A DNA stretch of 34,202 nt from the NCBI GenBank assembly GCA_026414525.1, contig JAOAIV010000003.1, positions 1-34,202 of the forward strand. The letters are read 5' to 3'. Both the position numbers and the translations under genes were made by a program. The notes under the pieces were generated by a model that did no database searches, was not told where the DNA came from, and was given only the letters and a program-made list of their open reading frames with translations. Below, piece by piece: positions 7,495 through 15,533 of the stretch (position 1 is the stretch's first letter; each line of letters starts with the position of its first letter). Source of the stretch: Candidatus Bathyarchaeota archaeon. Its GTDB lineage: Archaea; Thermoproteota; Bathyarchaeia; Bathyarchaeales; Bathycorpusculaceae.

Positions 7495-8550
7495 ATGGAA
7501 ATGACAAAGGCGAGATTTACACAAACAGACCTCGCCAAATATCCTTTTCTTAAAGAGACTGCTATGCTTGTGAAGCAGTTAGACTTAAAAATTGAAGAAT
7601 TAACAAATCCTGATATAGCGGCGATCCTTAATCGTGCCGAGGAACGGGTCAGAGAAGCAATAATGTCTCTTTCGGTTGGGGAAAAGCGTGAAGCCGATGT
7701 GGAAATCCCCTCTTTTCCTGTTGCTCTTCTCTTGGTGATAAATACAAAAAATTCCTTCATTAAAAAGCGCTATGCGCTAGCCGAAGCTAAGCAAGCTTTC
7801 GTCGATATGCAGACTGAAAGTAGTGAAAAGATTTTGTTAATTGCACGCGATTTCGACTGGAATATAGAGCTAACGCGCTTTTCTACTATGCCTCTCGAGT
7901 TTGCGATTAGTTTTACTGATTATTTGAGGAACACAACGCATTTACGAGATAAAAAGTGGAAGCTTGTTAATCGCCTTTTGGTTAATGGTAAAGTTTATCT
8001 TAACAAGCAGGATGTTGCACGGCTTCTGCAAGAAGAAGTGCAAAGGCGCATTGAAAAAAGGTTAGAGGTAACAGAGCTTCCCGTATTGCCAGAGAAAATA
8101 GCAGAAATAACAAAGCGTCTTTTGGAATTAGCCAAGGAAAAGATTGGCCAAGAAGAGATGGAAGGGCTTCCAAAAGTTGTAACGCAATCAGCTTTCCCAC
8201 CGTGCATTCTGGCGCTTTATGAAGCAGCATCGAAAGGTCGCCATCTCTCGCATGTAGGCCGATTCACTTTAACCTCTTTCCTAGTAAACATTGGCATGCC
8301 GCCTGAAAAAGTAGCGGAGCTCTTTAAAAGTTTCTCCGATTATAACGAAAGATTAACACGTTATCAAATTGAGCATATCGCTGGAGAACGTGGTTCTAGA
8401 ACACGGTATACCCCGCCGCGTTGTGTAACCTTGCAAACCCATGGGGTTTGTGTAAATCCTGATGTTTTATGTCGCCGCGTTAGTCATCCATTGAGCTATT
8501 ATAAGCGCAAACAAAAGCAGTTAAGTTCTAACTTGCCAAAATCAAATTGA
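7495..8550 (+). CDS. priL: DNA primase large subunit PriL
   Basis: This 351-residue regulatory subunit of the archaeo-eukaryotic primase stabilises PriS and helps initiate primers. Its C-terminal iron-sulfur domain is shown by four cysteines at 237 (FPPCILAL), 310 (PPRC), 319 (HGVC) and 326 (DVLC), the pattern of the conserved [4Fe-4S] cluster of PriL/p58. The N-terminal helical domain is present. Two ATGs, 7495 and 7501, are both possible starts. It lies between PCNA and PriS on the same strand. Confidence 0.95.
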   Translation: MEMTKARFTQTDLAKYPFLKETAMLVKQLDLKIEELTNPDIAAILNRAEERVREAIMSLSVGEKREADVEIPSFPVALLLVINTKNSFIKKRYALAEAKQAFVDMQTESSEKILLIARDFDWNIELTRFSTMPLEFAISFTDYLRNTTHLRDKKWKLVNRLLVNGKVYLNKQDVARLLQEEVQRRIEKRLEVTELPVLPEKIAEITKRLLELAKEKIGQEEMEGLPKVVTQSAFPPCILALYEAASKGRHLSHVGRFTLTSFLVNIGMPPEKVAELFKSFSDYNERLTRYQIEHIAGERGSRTRYTPPRCVTLQTHGVCVNPDVLCRRVSHPLSYYKRKQKQLSSNLPKSN

Positions 8551-8656
8551 CAAACAACTCTGTTTCATTTTAGAATCTAATGAATAGGCTGTTAATGGTT
8601 AAATTTGGGTGCACAGAATAATTTTTATCACACAACTGCGGCAGAAGAGGGTTAAT

Positions 8657-9886
8657 GTGGCTTCCCGAGATTTCGTTTATAAAAAATTTTCAGAGTTTTA
8701 CAGCAGCCCTTCAACGGTTATACCTAAGATTTCCATGATCGGTCAACGTGAAATTGGTTTTCTCCTCTTCAAGGAACACGTGATGTTAAGACATAAAAGT
8801 TTTGAAAGCACTAGCAGTTTAAAGCGTTTTCTCGGTGAAACGGTTCCTTCAGATGTCTATCACTCCTGTGCCTACTATGAGAATCCAGAAGCCGAGATGA
8901 ATAAGAAAATCTGGCTCGGCGCGGACTTAGTCTTCGACATAGATGCTGACCACATACCCACGCCATGCAATAAAATACATGACGAATGGACTTGTAACAA
9001 ATGTGGCTTCGGTGGGAAAGGCGTAACACCTGACGCTTGCCCAATCTGTGGCGGACAAAAATTTGAAACAAAAACTTGGGCGTGCGAACTTTGCTTGAAG
9101 ACCGCAAAAGAGGAAACTGCAAAGCTGCTTAATATCTTAGAGCAGGACTTCGGATTCTCATTACAAGAGTTACATGTATTCTTTTCAGGCCACCGCGGAT
9201 ATCATGTTCAAATAGAAAAGGAGACTATCAAAACTTTAGATGCCATGGCACGTAAAGAAATAGTGGATTATGTTTCCGGCCTTGGACTAGCTATATTAGA
9301 GGATGAAACGAAAGACAACACGCGACGACAGAGACATAAGATTTCCTTCAGTCTACACGACTTCGGTTGGCACAAACGCTTGAAATTGGGACTTCAAAAT
9401 TTTGTTATGAATGCTACAAAAGATGACTTAAATAATGCGGGCGTAAAAGTAAATTACAAGGTTTTTTCGGAAAACCGCGAAATCCTGCTTAAGCGTTGCA
9501 TAGAAGAGAATCGTTGGAGCAGCGTTCGAGGAATCGGTATTACCACATGGAAAAAACTCGCCAAGCACGTGAAGGATCTTGAGTCAGCGAAAATTGACAC
9601 CGTTGTAACCACAGACATTCACCGTTTAATCCGAATGAACGGTACTTTACACGGCAAAACAGGCTTATTAAAAGTCGGATTCCCAGCTAATCGCCTCGAA
9701 AACTTTGACCCTCTAAAGGAGGCAGTAGCTTTTAAAGAAGGTACAGCCAAAATCTCTGTATCGGAAGCGCCTGAATTCAGGTTAGGTGATGATACTTTGG
9801 GTCCATACAAGAATCAAACGGTGGAACTTCCTACTGCGGCAGCGGTGCTGTTAATCTGCAAAGGCAGAGCTGAGGTGGTGCAATAA
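8657..9886 (+). CDS. priS: DNA primase catalytic subunit PriS
   Basis: This is the catalytic subunit of archaeo-eukaryotic primase, making RNA/DNA primers. The metal-binding DIDAD (Asp94, Asp96) is followed by a zinc-binding insertion with CxxC pairs at about 113/116, 128/131 and 143/146, then the nucleotide-binding SGHRGYHV and the late motif DIHRLIRMNGTLHGKTGL. At 409 residues it is longer than the usual ~350, partly from the three-pair zinc ribbon. The open frame begins at GTG 8609, but GTG 8657 has GAGGG 5 nt upstream and yields the family-like start MASRDFVYKKFSEFY, so I use it. GINS follows after 3 bp. Confidence 0.94.
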   Translation: MASRDFVYKKFSEFYSSPSTVIPKISMIGQREIGFLLFKEHVMLRHKSFESTSSLKRFLGETVPSDVYHSCAYYENPEAEMNKKIWLGADLVFDIDADHIPTPCNKIHDEWTCNKCGFGGKGVTPDACPICGGQKFETKTWACELCLKTAKEETAKLLNILEQDFGFSLQELHVFFSGHRGYHVQIEKETIKTLDAMARKEIVDYVSGLGLAILEDETKDNTRRQRHKISFSLHDFGWHKRLKLGLQNFVMNATKDDLNNAGVKVNYKVFSENREILLKRCIEENRWSSVRGIGITTWKKLAKHVKDLESAKIDTVVTTDIHRLIRMNGTLHGKTGLLKVGFPANRLENFDPLKEAVAFKEGTAKISVSEAPEFRLGDDTLGPYKNQTVELPTAAAVLLICKGRAEVVQ

Positions 9887-9889
9887 GAT

Positions 9890-10438
9890 ATGTATGAAGA
9901 GATTTATGCTGCGTGGCGGTGCGAAGCAGAAAGCAAAGCTCTTGGCAGTTTGCCCGCTGACTTTTACGCTCGTGTAACGCGTTATTTGCAGAAGATTAGA
10001 GAAGAAAGTAGAATGCTTGATAAGAAATCGGTGAAGGCAACGCTTCTTGAGCATGAGCTACAACATGCCAGACGAATGGTCAAAGCGCTGGTTTGGCTAC
10101 GTTACAGAAAGCTACTTCTAATTATTAGTAAAAAACAGAAAGTTCCAGCAGAATCATTAACACCCGAAGAAACTAAATTGTGGACACACTTTTCTGCCTT
10201 CGCTGAGGAGTATCAAAAGTTTGCAGAGCGACTTCTGCGGGGACAATTTTCTACAGACAAAACGCCTATACCACACAAACGCGTTATCTTACGCTTCTTG
10301 AAGGATATTCCCGCAATTATTGGCTCGGACATGAAAACCTACGGTCCATTTTTGGTTGAGGACATAGCATCTGTACCTGCAGAAAACGCAAAAATCTTGA
10401 TTAAACAAGGCTTCGCTGTGCCAGTTGAGGCTTCTTAA
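9890..10438 (+). CDS. GINS complex subunit, Gins15/51 type
   Basis: This 182-residue protein has a helical A-domain at the N terminus and a small beta B-domain at the C terminus (about 145-178: KTYGPFLVEDIASVPAENAKILIKQG). The A-then-B order is that of archaeal Gins15/Gins51, the CMG helicase partner that bridges MCM and the GAN nuclease. Its start is 3 bp after the PriS stop and GAGGTGG sits inside the PriS 3' end, so it is cotranscribed. The family is divergent, so the assignment rests on the B-domain pattern plus the PriS neighbour. Confidence 0.82.
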   Translation: MYEEIYAAWRCEAESKALGSLPADFYARVTRYLQKIREESRMLDKKSVKATLLEHELQHARRMVKALVWLRYRKLLLIISKKQKVPAESLTPEETKLWTHFSAFAEEYQKFAERLLRGQFSTDKTPIPHKRVILRFLKDIPAIIGSDMKTYGPFLVEDIASVPAENAKILIKQGFAVPVEAS

Positions 10439-10490
10439 AAAAAATAATTACCCTTTAATGCCTTTTCTATGCAAATATGCCACCACCCTC

Positions 10491-10539
10491 ATATTTGGCG
10501 CCTATTAGAGGTTCATTGCAGAAACCTATAGAGGGTCTA
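10491..10539 (+). repeat. 49-bp dispersed element, copy A
   Basis: This 49-bp sequence lies between GINS and L44e and recurs on the opposite strand at 17999-18047. Aligned without gaps they match at 45 of 49 positions; the core TTCATTGCAGAAACCTATAG is identical. Copy A lies about 105 bp before the L44e start, in the same orientation relative to its downstream gene as copy B is to aIF2gamma. The rest of this 205-bp gap holds only a TATA-like GGCTTATG near 10556. Role unknown: promoter or leader element, small RNA gene, or mobile remnant. Confidence 0.85.
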
Positions 10540-10643
10540 TTCCGCGTTGGCAAAAGGCTTATGCGTTAGTGAATGTGTGCAAAAGGCGGAAAAAGTATAA
10601 GAATGTGGATGTTTTTTCTATTGCGAAGTTGGAAGCGATAAAC

Positions 10644-10919
10644 ATGAATGTTCCAAAAGAGATTACCACATACTGCCCAAAATGTAGGGAGCATCAGGCT
10701 CATGCCGTCAGTTTATATAAGGCGGGGAAGCGTCGCGCTTTAGCTAAGGGCGAGCGGCATCACAAACGTGAGAAGAAAGGCTATGGTGGTCAGAAATATC
10801 CTTTGCAGCGCGAGTTTGCTAAAACTACCAAAAAGCAGACTCTGCGGCTTAAATGCAAGAAATGCGGGTACACGCGGCATAAAGAGGGTATACGTTTGAG
10901 AAAGCTTGCGATAGTGTAG
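10644..10919 (+). CDS. rpl44e: 50S ribosomal protein L44e
   Basis: This 91-residue large-subunit protein has two zinc-binding CxxC pairs (YCPKC near the start, LKCKKCGY near the end) and the basic, Gly-rich middle (HHKREKKGYGGQKYP) of L44e. The open frame extends 25 codons upstream, but ATG 10644 gives the canonical start MNVPKEITTYCPKC; a GGAAG run lies about 10 nt upstream. It opens the L44e-S27e-aIF2alpha-Nop10-PAC2 series, a conserved archaeal translation operon; S27e starts 13 bp later. Confidence 0.95.
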   Translation: MNVPKEITTYCPKCREHQAHAVSLYKAGKRRALAKGERHHKREKKGYGGQKYPLQREFAKTTKKQTLRLKCKKCGYTRHKEGIRLRKLAIV

Positions 10920-10932
10920 GGAGGAAGAGAGT

Positions 10933-11130
10933 TTGACTGAATGGGATAAGCTTATTCCGAAGCCTAAGAGTCACTTTTTGCGCGTTAAATGTTTGAAGTG
11001 TGGAAATGAACAGTTAGTCTTTAGTCATGCTACCAACAAAGTTTTTTGCAATGTCTGTGGTGAAGTGCTCGCAGAACCGATGGGTGGTAAGGCAAAAATA
11101 AAAGGCGAGACCCAAACAATATATGAATAA
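10933..11130 (+). CDS. rps27e: 30S ribosomal protein S27e
   Basis: This 65-residue zinc-ribbon small-subunit protein has CxxC pairs KCLKCGNEQ and CNVCGEVL and the family's C-terminal GGKAKIKGE. Translation starts at TTG 10933, supported by GGAGG overlapping the L44e stop (10919-10923). Next gene: aIF2alpha, 15 bp away. Confidence 0.95.
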   Translation: MTEWDKLIPKPKSHFLRVKCLKCGNEQLVFSHATNKVFCNVCGEVLAEPMGGKAKIKGETQTIYE

Positions 11131-11145
11131 AGGGTAGAAAATTTA

Positions 11146-11934
11146 ATGGCGGAACGCAAATCCGAATGGCCTGAAGTTGGCGATTTAGTAATCGCTACTA
11201 TCGAAAGTGTTACGGATTATGGAGCGTACGCCAAACTTGATGAGTATGGCAAGCGGGGTCTGCTTCATGTTTCTGAGATTAGCAGCAGCTGGATTAGGAA
11301 CATCCGTGATTTTGTTAGAGAAGGGCAGAAGGTTGTTCTGAAAGTTTTACGTGTAGACGCGGAAAAAGGCCATATTGACCTATCTCTTAGGCGGGTTACT
11401 AAACGCGAGAAAATTGAAAAAATTAAGATGTGGAAGCAGGGTAGAAAGGCTGAGTCGCTGCTTCGTGATGTCGCAGAAAAGCTTGGTTTGACTGTTGAAG
11501 AAGTATATGCTAAGGCCGGCTCTATTGTAGAGGAAAAGTATGGATTATATGAAGGCTTTGAAAAGACTATTACTGAAGGCCCAGAAGTTTTGATTAAAAT
11601 TGGTGTCCCTGAAAATTTTGCGAAGGCTTTTGCTGAGGTTGCAGAAGAGCGAATACGTGTTAAAATGGTGAAGGTTAGGGGCATTCTTGAAGTTCGCTGC
11701 ATGAAACCGAATGGTGTTCTGGTGATTAAGAATGCGTTTCTAAACGCCCTAAAAAATGAAAAAGCAAGGGGTGCGAGCGTTAATTTTTATGTGATTGCAG
11801 CGCCAAAATATGGTGTTGAGGTAATGGCTGAGAATTATAAGCGGGCCGAGGAAATTTTACAAAAAGTTTCGCTAAACGTTGTCGCAAACATTGTTAAAGC
11901 GGGAGGGCAAGGCATTTTTAGAAGGGAAAAGTGA
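11146..11934 (+). CDS. eif2a: Translation initiation factor aIF2 subunit alpha
   Basis: This 262-residue alpha subunit of the heterotrimeric factor delivers initiator Met-tRNA to the small ribosomal subunit. An N-terminal S1/OB domain (about 10-85: GDLVIATIESVTDYGAYAKLDEYGKRGLLH) is followed by a helical domain and a C-terminal alpha-beta domain that contacts aIF2gamma. Its stop codon overlaps the ATG of Nop10 (ATGA). The gamma subunit is in this window at 16583-17842 on the other strand, and both units share the 49-bp upstream element. The beta subunit is not in the window. Confidence 0.96.
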   Translation: MAERKSEWPEVGDLVIATIESVTDYGAYAKLDEYGKRGLLHVSEISSSWIRNIRDFVREGQKVVLKVLRVDAEKGHIDLSLRRVTKREKIEKIKMWKQGRKAESLLRDVAEKLGLTVEEVYAKAGSIVEEKYGLYEGFEKTITEGPEVLIKIGVPENFAKAFAEVAEERIRVKMVKVRGILEVRCMKPNGVLVIKNAFLNALKNEKARGASVNFYVIAAPKYGVEVMAENYKRAEEILQKVSLNVVANIVKAGGQGIFRREK

Positions 11935-12098
11935 TGGCTTGGCTGCTAAGAAAATGCGCAATCTGCCAAAGATACACCTTAAAAAAGGAGACTTGCCCCT
12001 ACTGCGGGGGTTCTGTCCGCGTTCCTCATCCGCCAAAGTTTTCGCCTGATGACAAATACCTAAAGTATAGAATGATTTTGAAAGAGCAGGGGAATTGA
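11934..12098 (+). CDS. nop10: Ribosome biogenesis protein Nop10
   Basis: This small gene encodes 54 residues: MAWLLRKCAICQRYTL, a second zinc pair CPYCGG, then PHPPKFSPDDKYLKYR and a basic tail, which is the full Nop10 pattern. Nop10 is the zinc-ribbon subunit of the H/ACA ribonucleoprotein that guides pseudouridylation with Cbf5, Gar1 and L7Ae. Its ATG overlaps the aIF2alpha stop, and it is followed after 4 bp by a PAC2 gene; this aIF2alpha-Nop10-PAC2 order is common in archaea. Confidence 0.96.
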   Translation: MAWLLRKCAICQRYTLKKETCPYCGGSVRVPHPPKFSPDDKYLKYRMILKEQGN

Positions 12099-12102
12099 AG
12101 AA

Positions 12103-12876
12103 ATGAAAGAAACATACATCAAAGAACTTAGGCAAATTACCCCTTTTAACGCGGTTTTAGTTGAAGGCTTTCCCGGCTTAGGCCTCGTAGGCAAAATTGC
12201 TATACGTTATTTAATCAAGCAATTGAAAGCGGAAAAGTTTGCGCATCTTTACTCCCCGCATTTTCCCTACTTTGTGCTTGTAAACAAGAAAGGCAATGTC
12301 CGACTTCTACGTGGCAACTTTTATTTCTGGAAAAACGAAGGCGGCCAAAATGATTTAATTCTTTTTACTGGCGACAGCCAAGCGCAGACTATTGAGGGGC
12401 AATATGAAATTGCTAGTCGAATGCTTGATTTCGCACAGACACATTCTGTAAAAGCTATTGTAACCATCGGCGGCTATCGTATGGAAGCAAAAGATAAACC
12501 CAAAGTTTTTGCTGCGGCCACATCCCAAGAACTTTTAGATAAAGCGCTGCAAGCAGGCGCCATCGTTAGCGCCTCCGGGAGTCCAATAGTTGGCACTGCA
12601 GGGCTAATTCTTGGTTTAGCAAAGTTTAGAAAAATAGGCGCACTTTGCCTTTTGGGTGAAACGCGCGGATATCTGCCAGATCCATTGGCCGCTAGAAGCG
12701 TTCTGGAAGTCTTTAACGCTATATTTAATTTCAATGTGGATCTGACGGCACTAAACGAGGAGATTGCTAAAGCGGAAAGTATGTTAACGAGACTGCAGAA
12801 AATCGAGGAAAAGAGGGCGCTGCAAGCCGAGGAAATCCGCAAAGAAGAGGATAGAAAAACCACATACATATCCTGA
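12103..12876 (+). CDS. PAC2 family (proteasome assembly chaperone-like) protein
   Basis: This 257-residue protein of the PAC2/COG2047 family has the Gly-rich opening VEGFPGLGLVGKIA (19-32), the central TIGGY, SGSPIVGTAGLILGLA and GETRGYLPDPLAA segments, and a charged helical tail. Eukaryotic relatives chaperone proteasome alpha-ring assembly. Archaeal members sit, as here, after aIF2alpha and Nop10; their exact role is unproven. It is the last gene of the operon. Confidence 0.9.
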   Translation: MKETYIKELRQITPFNAVLVEGFPGLGLVGKIAIRYLIKQLKAEKFAHLYSPHFPYFVLVNKKGNVRLLRGNFYFWKNEGGQNDLILFTGDSQAQTIEGQYEIASRMLDFAQTHSVKAIVTIGGYRMEAKDKPKVFAAATSQELLDKALQAGAIVSASGSPIVGTAGLILGLAKFRKIGALCLLGETRGYLPDPLAARSVLEVFNAIFNFNVDLTALNEEIAKAESMLTRLQKIEEKRALQAEEIRKEEDRKTTYIS

Positions 12877-12933
12877 GCCCCGTTATACTTTGGAGAGCCA
12901 TTCTCTGTTTACAGCTTACAATATAGCGATCAC

Positions 12934-12953
12934 CCTCTGAATTATCACAGGGT
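12934..12953. terminator. Hairpin between convergent genes
   Basis: CCCTCTG (12934-12940) can pair with CACAGGG (12947-12953) with one mismatch and a 6-nt loop. It lies in the 168-bp gap between the convergent PAC2 and SecB-like genes and could help end transcription on either strand. No strong T-run follows, so the call is weak. Confidence 0.3.
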
Positions 12954-13044
12954 CGTTACACTAATTTCGTTAAAGAATAATTTAGAATCGCCCTATCGTT
13001 GGCAAGTTAGAAATTAGACCCATAAATTTCAGCGCGTTTTGAGG

Positions 13045-13470
13045 TTACGCTGTGTAGTCTCTGCCTTTGGGTTTGGTGTCTAGCGGTTTCGCTTCAGATA
13101 TCTGTGGTAGCGGAATAGGAGGTGGAATGTTTAGAGTACGTGAGATAAGAACAGACTCAATAAATACAACATTTGAAATAGATTGCACGATAAGCGATGG
13201 TGGTGGCTTTTTCTCTTCATGATCCTTAAGTAACTGCTCAATCTCGTTTTTTTCACCTGCAACGAAGGCGCTTCCTTTGAGGCTTATCTGTGCTATGGAT
13301 GGATTATAGTTTATTGCCAAAATGAACGGGACTTCCAAGTTGCCATCCGACATTTTCTGCATACCCACAACATTGATGTTCGTGTTTATCTGTATAGGCG
13401 GAAATGGTTTTTTGATGTCCCAAAAACGCTCTGCAGAAATGCTTGCTATAAGCACATTAACTCTTAGCAT
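13045..13470 (-). CDS. SecB-like/unknown protein after S27ae
   Basis: This protein of about 140 residues is made mainly of predicted beta strands, followed by a helix (EIEQLLKDHEEKK), a buried strand region, and a Pro-rich end PPPIPLP. The order of strands, the FILAINYNPSIAQISLKGSAF hairpin and the terminal Pro motif resemble the SecB chaperone fold, of which archaeal relatives are known, but this is an impression and not a proven match. The start is uncertain: ATG 13470 is used, TTG 13482 is possible, and the frame stays open to TTG 13557, which would overlap S27ae by 40 bp. It is the last gene of the minus-strand Rpo7-S27ae operon. Confidence 0.6.
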   Translation of the reverse strand: MLRVNVLIASISAERFWDIKKPFPPIQINTNINVVGMQKMSDGNLEVPFILAINYNPSIAQISLKGSAFVAGEKNEIEQLLKDHEEKKPPPSLIVQSISNVVFIESVLISRTLNIPPPIPLPQISEAKPLDTKPKGRDYTA

Positions 13471-13517
13471 GTTGAAGCACAAAGAATATGTGTAACCGGG
13501 GAATTTAAAACTGCTTA

Positions 13518-13781
13518 CTAAGCCTTCTTGTAACGTGTAAAACCACAGTGGCCACAAGTATATCGATCATGATGATCAGCCATGAAGTAACCTGGGCCAC
13601 AACGTTCGCATATTGGTCGCAACCGCGTAACTTTCTCGCCTTCTACCTTATACAAATAATGAACACCTTTTTCGTTTTTCTGTTTTTTCTCCGCTTTCGA
13701 TGCTGGTGCGGTCTTAGCAGCCTTCTGAGGCTTCGCCTCTTCCGCAGTAGCTTCTTTCTTTTCAGGTGCTTTCTTGGACAT
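13518..13781 (-). CDS. rps27ae: 30S ribosomal protein S27ae
   Basis: This 87-residue protein has a Lys/Ala/Glu-rich N-terminal extension of about 40 residues, then the S27ae zinc ribbon: [18 protein letters not shown] ... [13 protein letters not shown] with four cysteines. The extension is longer than in many archaea and is low-complexity. It starts directly after the S24e stop, with no gap. Confidence 0.96.
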   Translation of the reverse strand: MSKKAPEKKEATAEEAKPQKAAKTAPASKAEKKQKNEKGVHYLYKVEGEKVTRLRPICERCGPGYFMADHHDRYTCGHCGFTRYKKA

Positions 13782-14093
13782 TTACTTTGCGACCTCTTCC
13801 TTCTGTTCTTGTGGCGGACTGTTCCTTTTTCTTATGTACTCAGGCTCAATAAGTTTTGCTTGTTCCAAGGTTTCGTAAGCATTAGCAACGCCTACAGTAA
13901 CATTTATTCCAGTCAACGTTTGCATTTTCTTAATGAACACATGCTCTTCACTGATTTTTAACGCGGTAGCTAAAGCCTTCTTAACTTCCAACCGAGGAGG
14001 CGTTTTCTCTTTTGGAGCATGTTCCACTTTGAAGCGCACTTCTTTTCGCTTCAGAAGAGGATTCGCCTTTACTGATTCAATCTTGACTTCCAT
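13782..14093 (-). CDS. rps24e: 30S ribosomal protein S24e
   Basis: This 103-residue protein shows the S24e pattern: NPLLKRKEVRFKVEH near the N terminus, a central helix (LEVKKALATALKISEEHVFIKKM) and GVANAYETLEQAKLIEPEYIRKRN at the end. It sits between dephospho-CoA kinase and S27ae in the usual archaeal order. Confidence 0.96.
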   Translation of the reverse strand: MEVKIESVKANPLLKRKEVRFKVEHAPKEKTPPRLEVKKALATALKISEEHVFIKKMQTLTGINVTVGVANAYETLEQAKLIEPEYIRKRNSPPQEQKEEVAK

Positions 14094-14138
14094 CGCTTCA
14101 TCACTTGTTTAGCGCAGAGAGTTTCATACCTTTACTTC

Positions 14139-14669
14139 TTATTTAGCTTTTCGAGCCATTTTCATCGCTTTCAGAATTTCCGCTGTTTCCGCCTTTTTCT
14201 CAGCAGTAACCTTAACAGCCACAACGCCCTCGCGAGGCTGCCCATAGACAACCAATGAACCTTCTGGGGCATATGAAACGGCGATAAGCGTCAGCAAATC
14301 CTCTTCGCCATCCACAATTATCTGTGAGCTCTCGCCGCTTTCCAGAGCAGTCTTTATTGCTGCTATCGCTTCTTCAGTTATTGTCCCTGGCGGGTTCTTA
14401 ACATGAAGCCTCTTGGTTGCATATATTTGAGGCTTTACCTTCTTTCGCATACATCGATTATCAGTGATCATTAGCTGCGGCTTGACTGAGTGTTCATGCA
14501 TATTATGAGAAACTGTATCGCCAACAGAAACTACCATAGGAGGTTTTTCAATTTCCAATAGTTCTTTCAGTTTAAGGATTGTTTCATCAAAGGAACCACG
14601 GATTAAAGTGCCAAAGGGTTCCTTAAGCTTTACACGCAGCTCCGGTGTTATATTATATGCAATAGCCAC
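14139..14669 (-). CDS. GTP-dependent dephospho-CoA kinase (DUF359)
   Basis: This 176-residue enzyme belongs to the archaeal DUF359/COG1909 family, shown in other archaea to phosphorylate dephospho-CoA with GTP as the last step of CoA synthesis. Signatures seen are LKEPFGTLIRG, VVSVGDTVSHNM, LMITDNRCMRK, KNPPGTIT and IIVDGEEDLLTL. It lies between Spt4 and S24e, its standard place in archaeal genomes despite the unrelated function. Confidence 0.9.
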   Translation of the reverse strand: MAIAYNITPELRVKLKEPFGTLIRGSFDETILKLKELLEIEKPPMVVSVGDTVSHNMHEHSVKPQLMITDNRCMRKKVKPQIYATKRLHVKNPPGTITEEAIAAIKTALESGESSQIIVDGEEDLLTLIAVSYAPEGSLVVYGQPREGVVAVKVTAEKKAETAEILKAMKMARKAK

Positions 14670-14741
14670 TTTTCACACCTTCAAGGTGCATAAAGGGTAG
14701 ATTTGAACGTAGACTCAATGCTTATACGGAAAGCGCTTTTT

Positions 14742-14927
14742 TTATCTAATCTTTAGAGCGTAACGGCCTTTTTCTTTTATGTTCATAGCCCTTGCAATAG
14801 CTGAGCTCGCTGGTTCAAAGAGGATAACTATTCCGCTGAAGTCTTCGCTGAGACTTGTTGACTTGCATTTAGGGCAAACATTTTCTTTAGTTATGAAATG
14901 ACAAATAGTGCAAGCTTTTTCATTCAT
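14742..14927 (-). CDS. spt4: Transcription elongation factor Spt4
   Basis: This 61-residue zinc-ribbon protein (CTIC and CPKC pairs at residues 6/9 and 18/21) ends GRYALKIR, as archaeal Spt4/RpoE'' does. It partners Spt5 on RNA polymerase. The open frame extends upstream inside the Rpo7 gene, but ATG 14927 gives the family start MNEKAC and lies 9 nt after a GGAG overlapping the Rpo7 stop region. Confidence 0.93.
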   Translation of the reverse strand: MNEKACTICHFITKENVCPKCKSTSLSEDFSGIVILFEPASSAIARAMNIKEKGRYALKIR

Positions 14928-14940
14928 CTGCCCGTCGCTC

Positions 14941-15531
14941 CTATTCTGCTTTTTCTTGCGCTGTTTTCTTCTCTGCTGCCTCTTTTGTTTGCGAAGCCTC
15001 AAGCTTAATCCATTCTAACTTGCCCAGAAACGGCTGCCTAGCTGTTACGCCTATTTTTCCTGAACTACCCGCTCTTCCGAGCGAAACGGCTGTTATCCTT
15101 ACGCGCACTTGGTCGCCGCTCATCAGCTTCCTTTTGGTTTCTTTCCCTAGTAGAACTCCTTGTTTTTCGTCATAAGACATGTAGTCATCCATGAGCTGCG
15201 AAACATGAAGCAACGCGTCTACTGGGCCTATGCGCACGAAAGCGCCGAAATCTGCAATTTCAACCACGTCGCCTTCAACTATTTCCTGAAGAACTGGACA
15301 GAACGTTAACAGCGAGAAGGTTACTTTATGGTAGGTTGCGCCGTCTCCTGGAATTATCTTTCCTATTGGGCTTACTTCGACGTTTGTAACTGCTATAACG
15401 TAGCCTAATTCTTCGTCGACAAATCCCTCATATTTAGCCTTAACTTGGTCGTGGCCTACCTTCTCGAGGGGGTTTCCGAAGGTTTCAGGTGGAATGCGAA
15501 TGGTATCCTGTAATGTTATAAGTTTAAACAT
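14941..15531 (-). CDS. rpo7: DNA-directed RNA polymerase subunit Rpo7 (RpoE')
   Basis: This 196-residue stalk subunit works with Rpo4 in open-complex formation and RNA binding. The N-terminal tip domain (residues 1-80: FKLITLQDTIRIPPETFG ... GKIIPGDGATYHKVTF) is followed by an S1/OB domain (about 82-165: VEGDVVEIADFGAFVRIGPVDALLHVSQ). A Lys/Glu/Ala-rich tail of about 20 residues extends past the usual end. It sits between the PIN-domain gene (2 bp gap) and Spt4. Confidence 0.95.
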   Translation of the reverse strand: MFKLITLQDTIRIPPETFGNPLEKVGHDQVKAKYEGFVDEELGYVIAVTNVEVSPIGKIIPGDGATYHKVTFSLLTFCPVLQEIVEGDVVEIADFGAFVRIGPVDALLHVSQLMDDYMSYDEKQGVLLGKETKRKLMSGDQVRVRITAVSLGRAGSSGKIGVTARQPFLGKLEWIKLEASQTKEAAEKKTAQEKAE

Positions 15532-15533
15532 TT

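Noticed and set aside
10511-10527. GGTT/AACC stem in the 49-bp element as a conserved RNA hairpin
   Set aside because: Copy B changes GG to AA without a matching change on the other side, so the pairing is not conserved.
11265-11702. 145-codon minus-strand frame inside aIF2alpha
   Set aside because: It is the complement of a well-conserved gene, rich in Ser/Arg/Thr, with no ribosome-binding site.
13548-13961. 137-codon plus-strand frame over S27ae/S24e
   Set aside because: It is a shadow of two certain ribosomal protein genes on the other strand, with Phe/Leu/Ser/Arg-rich noise composition.
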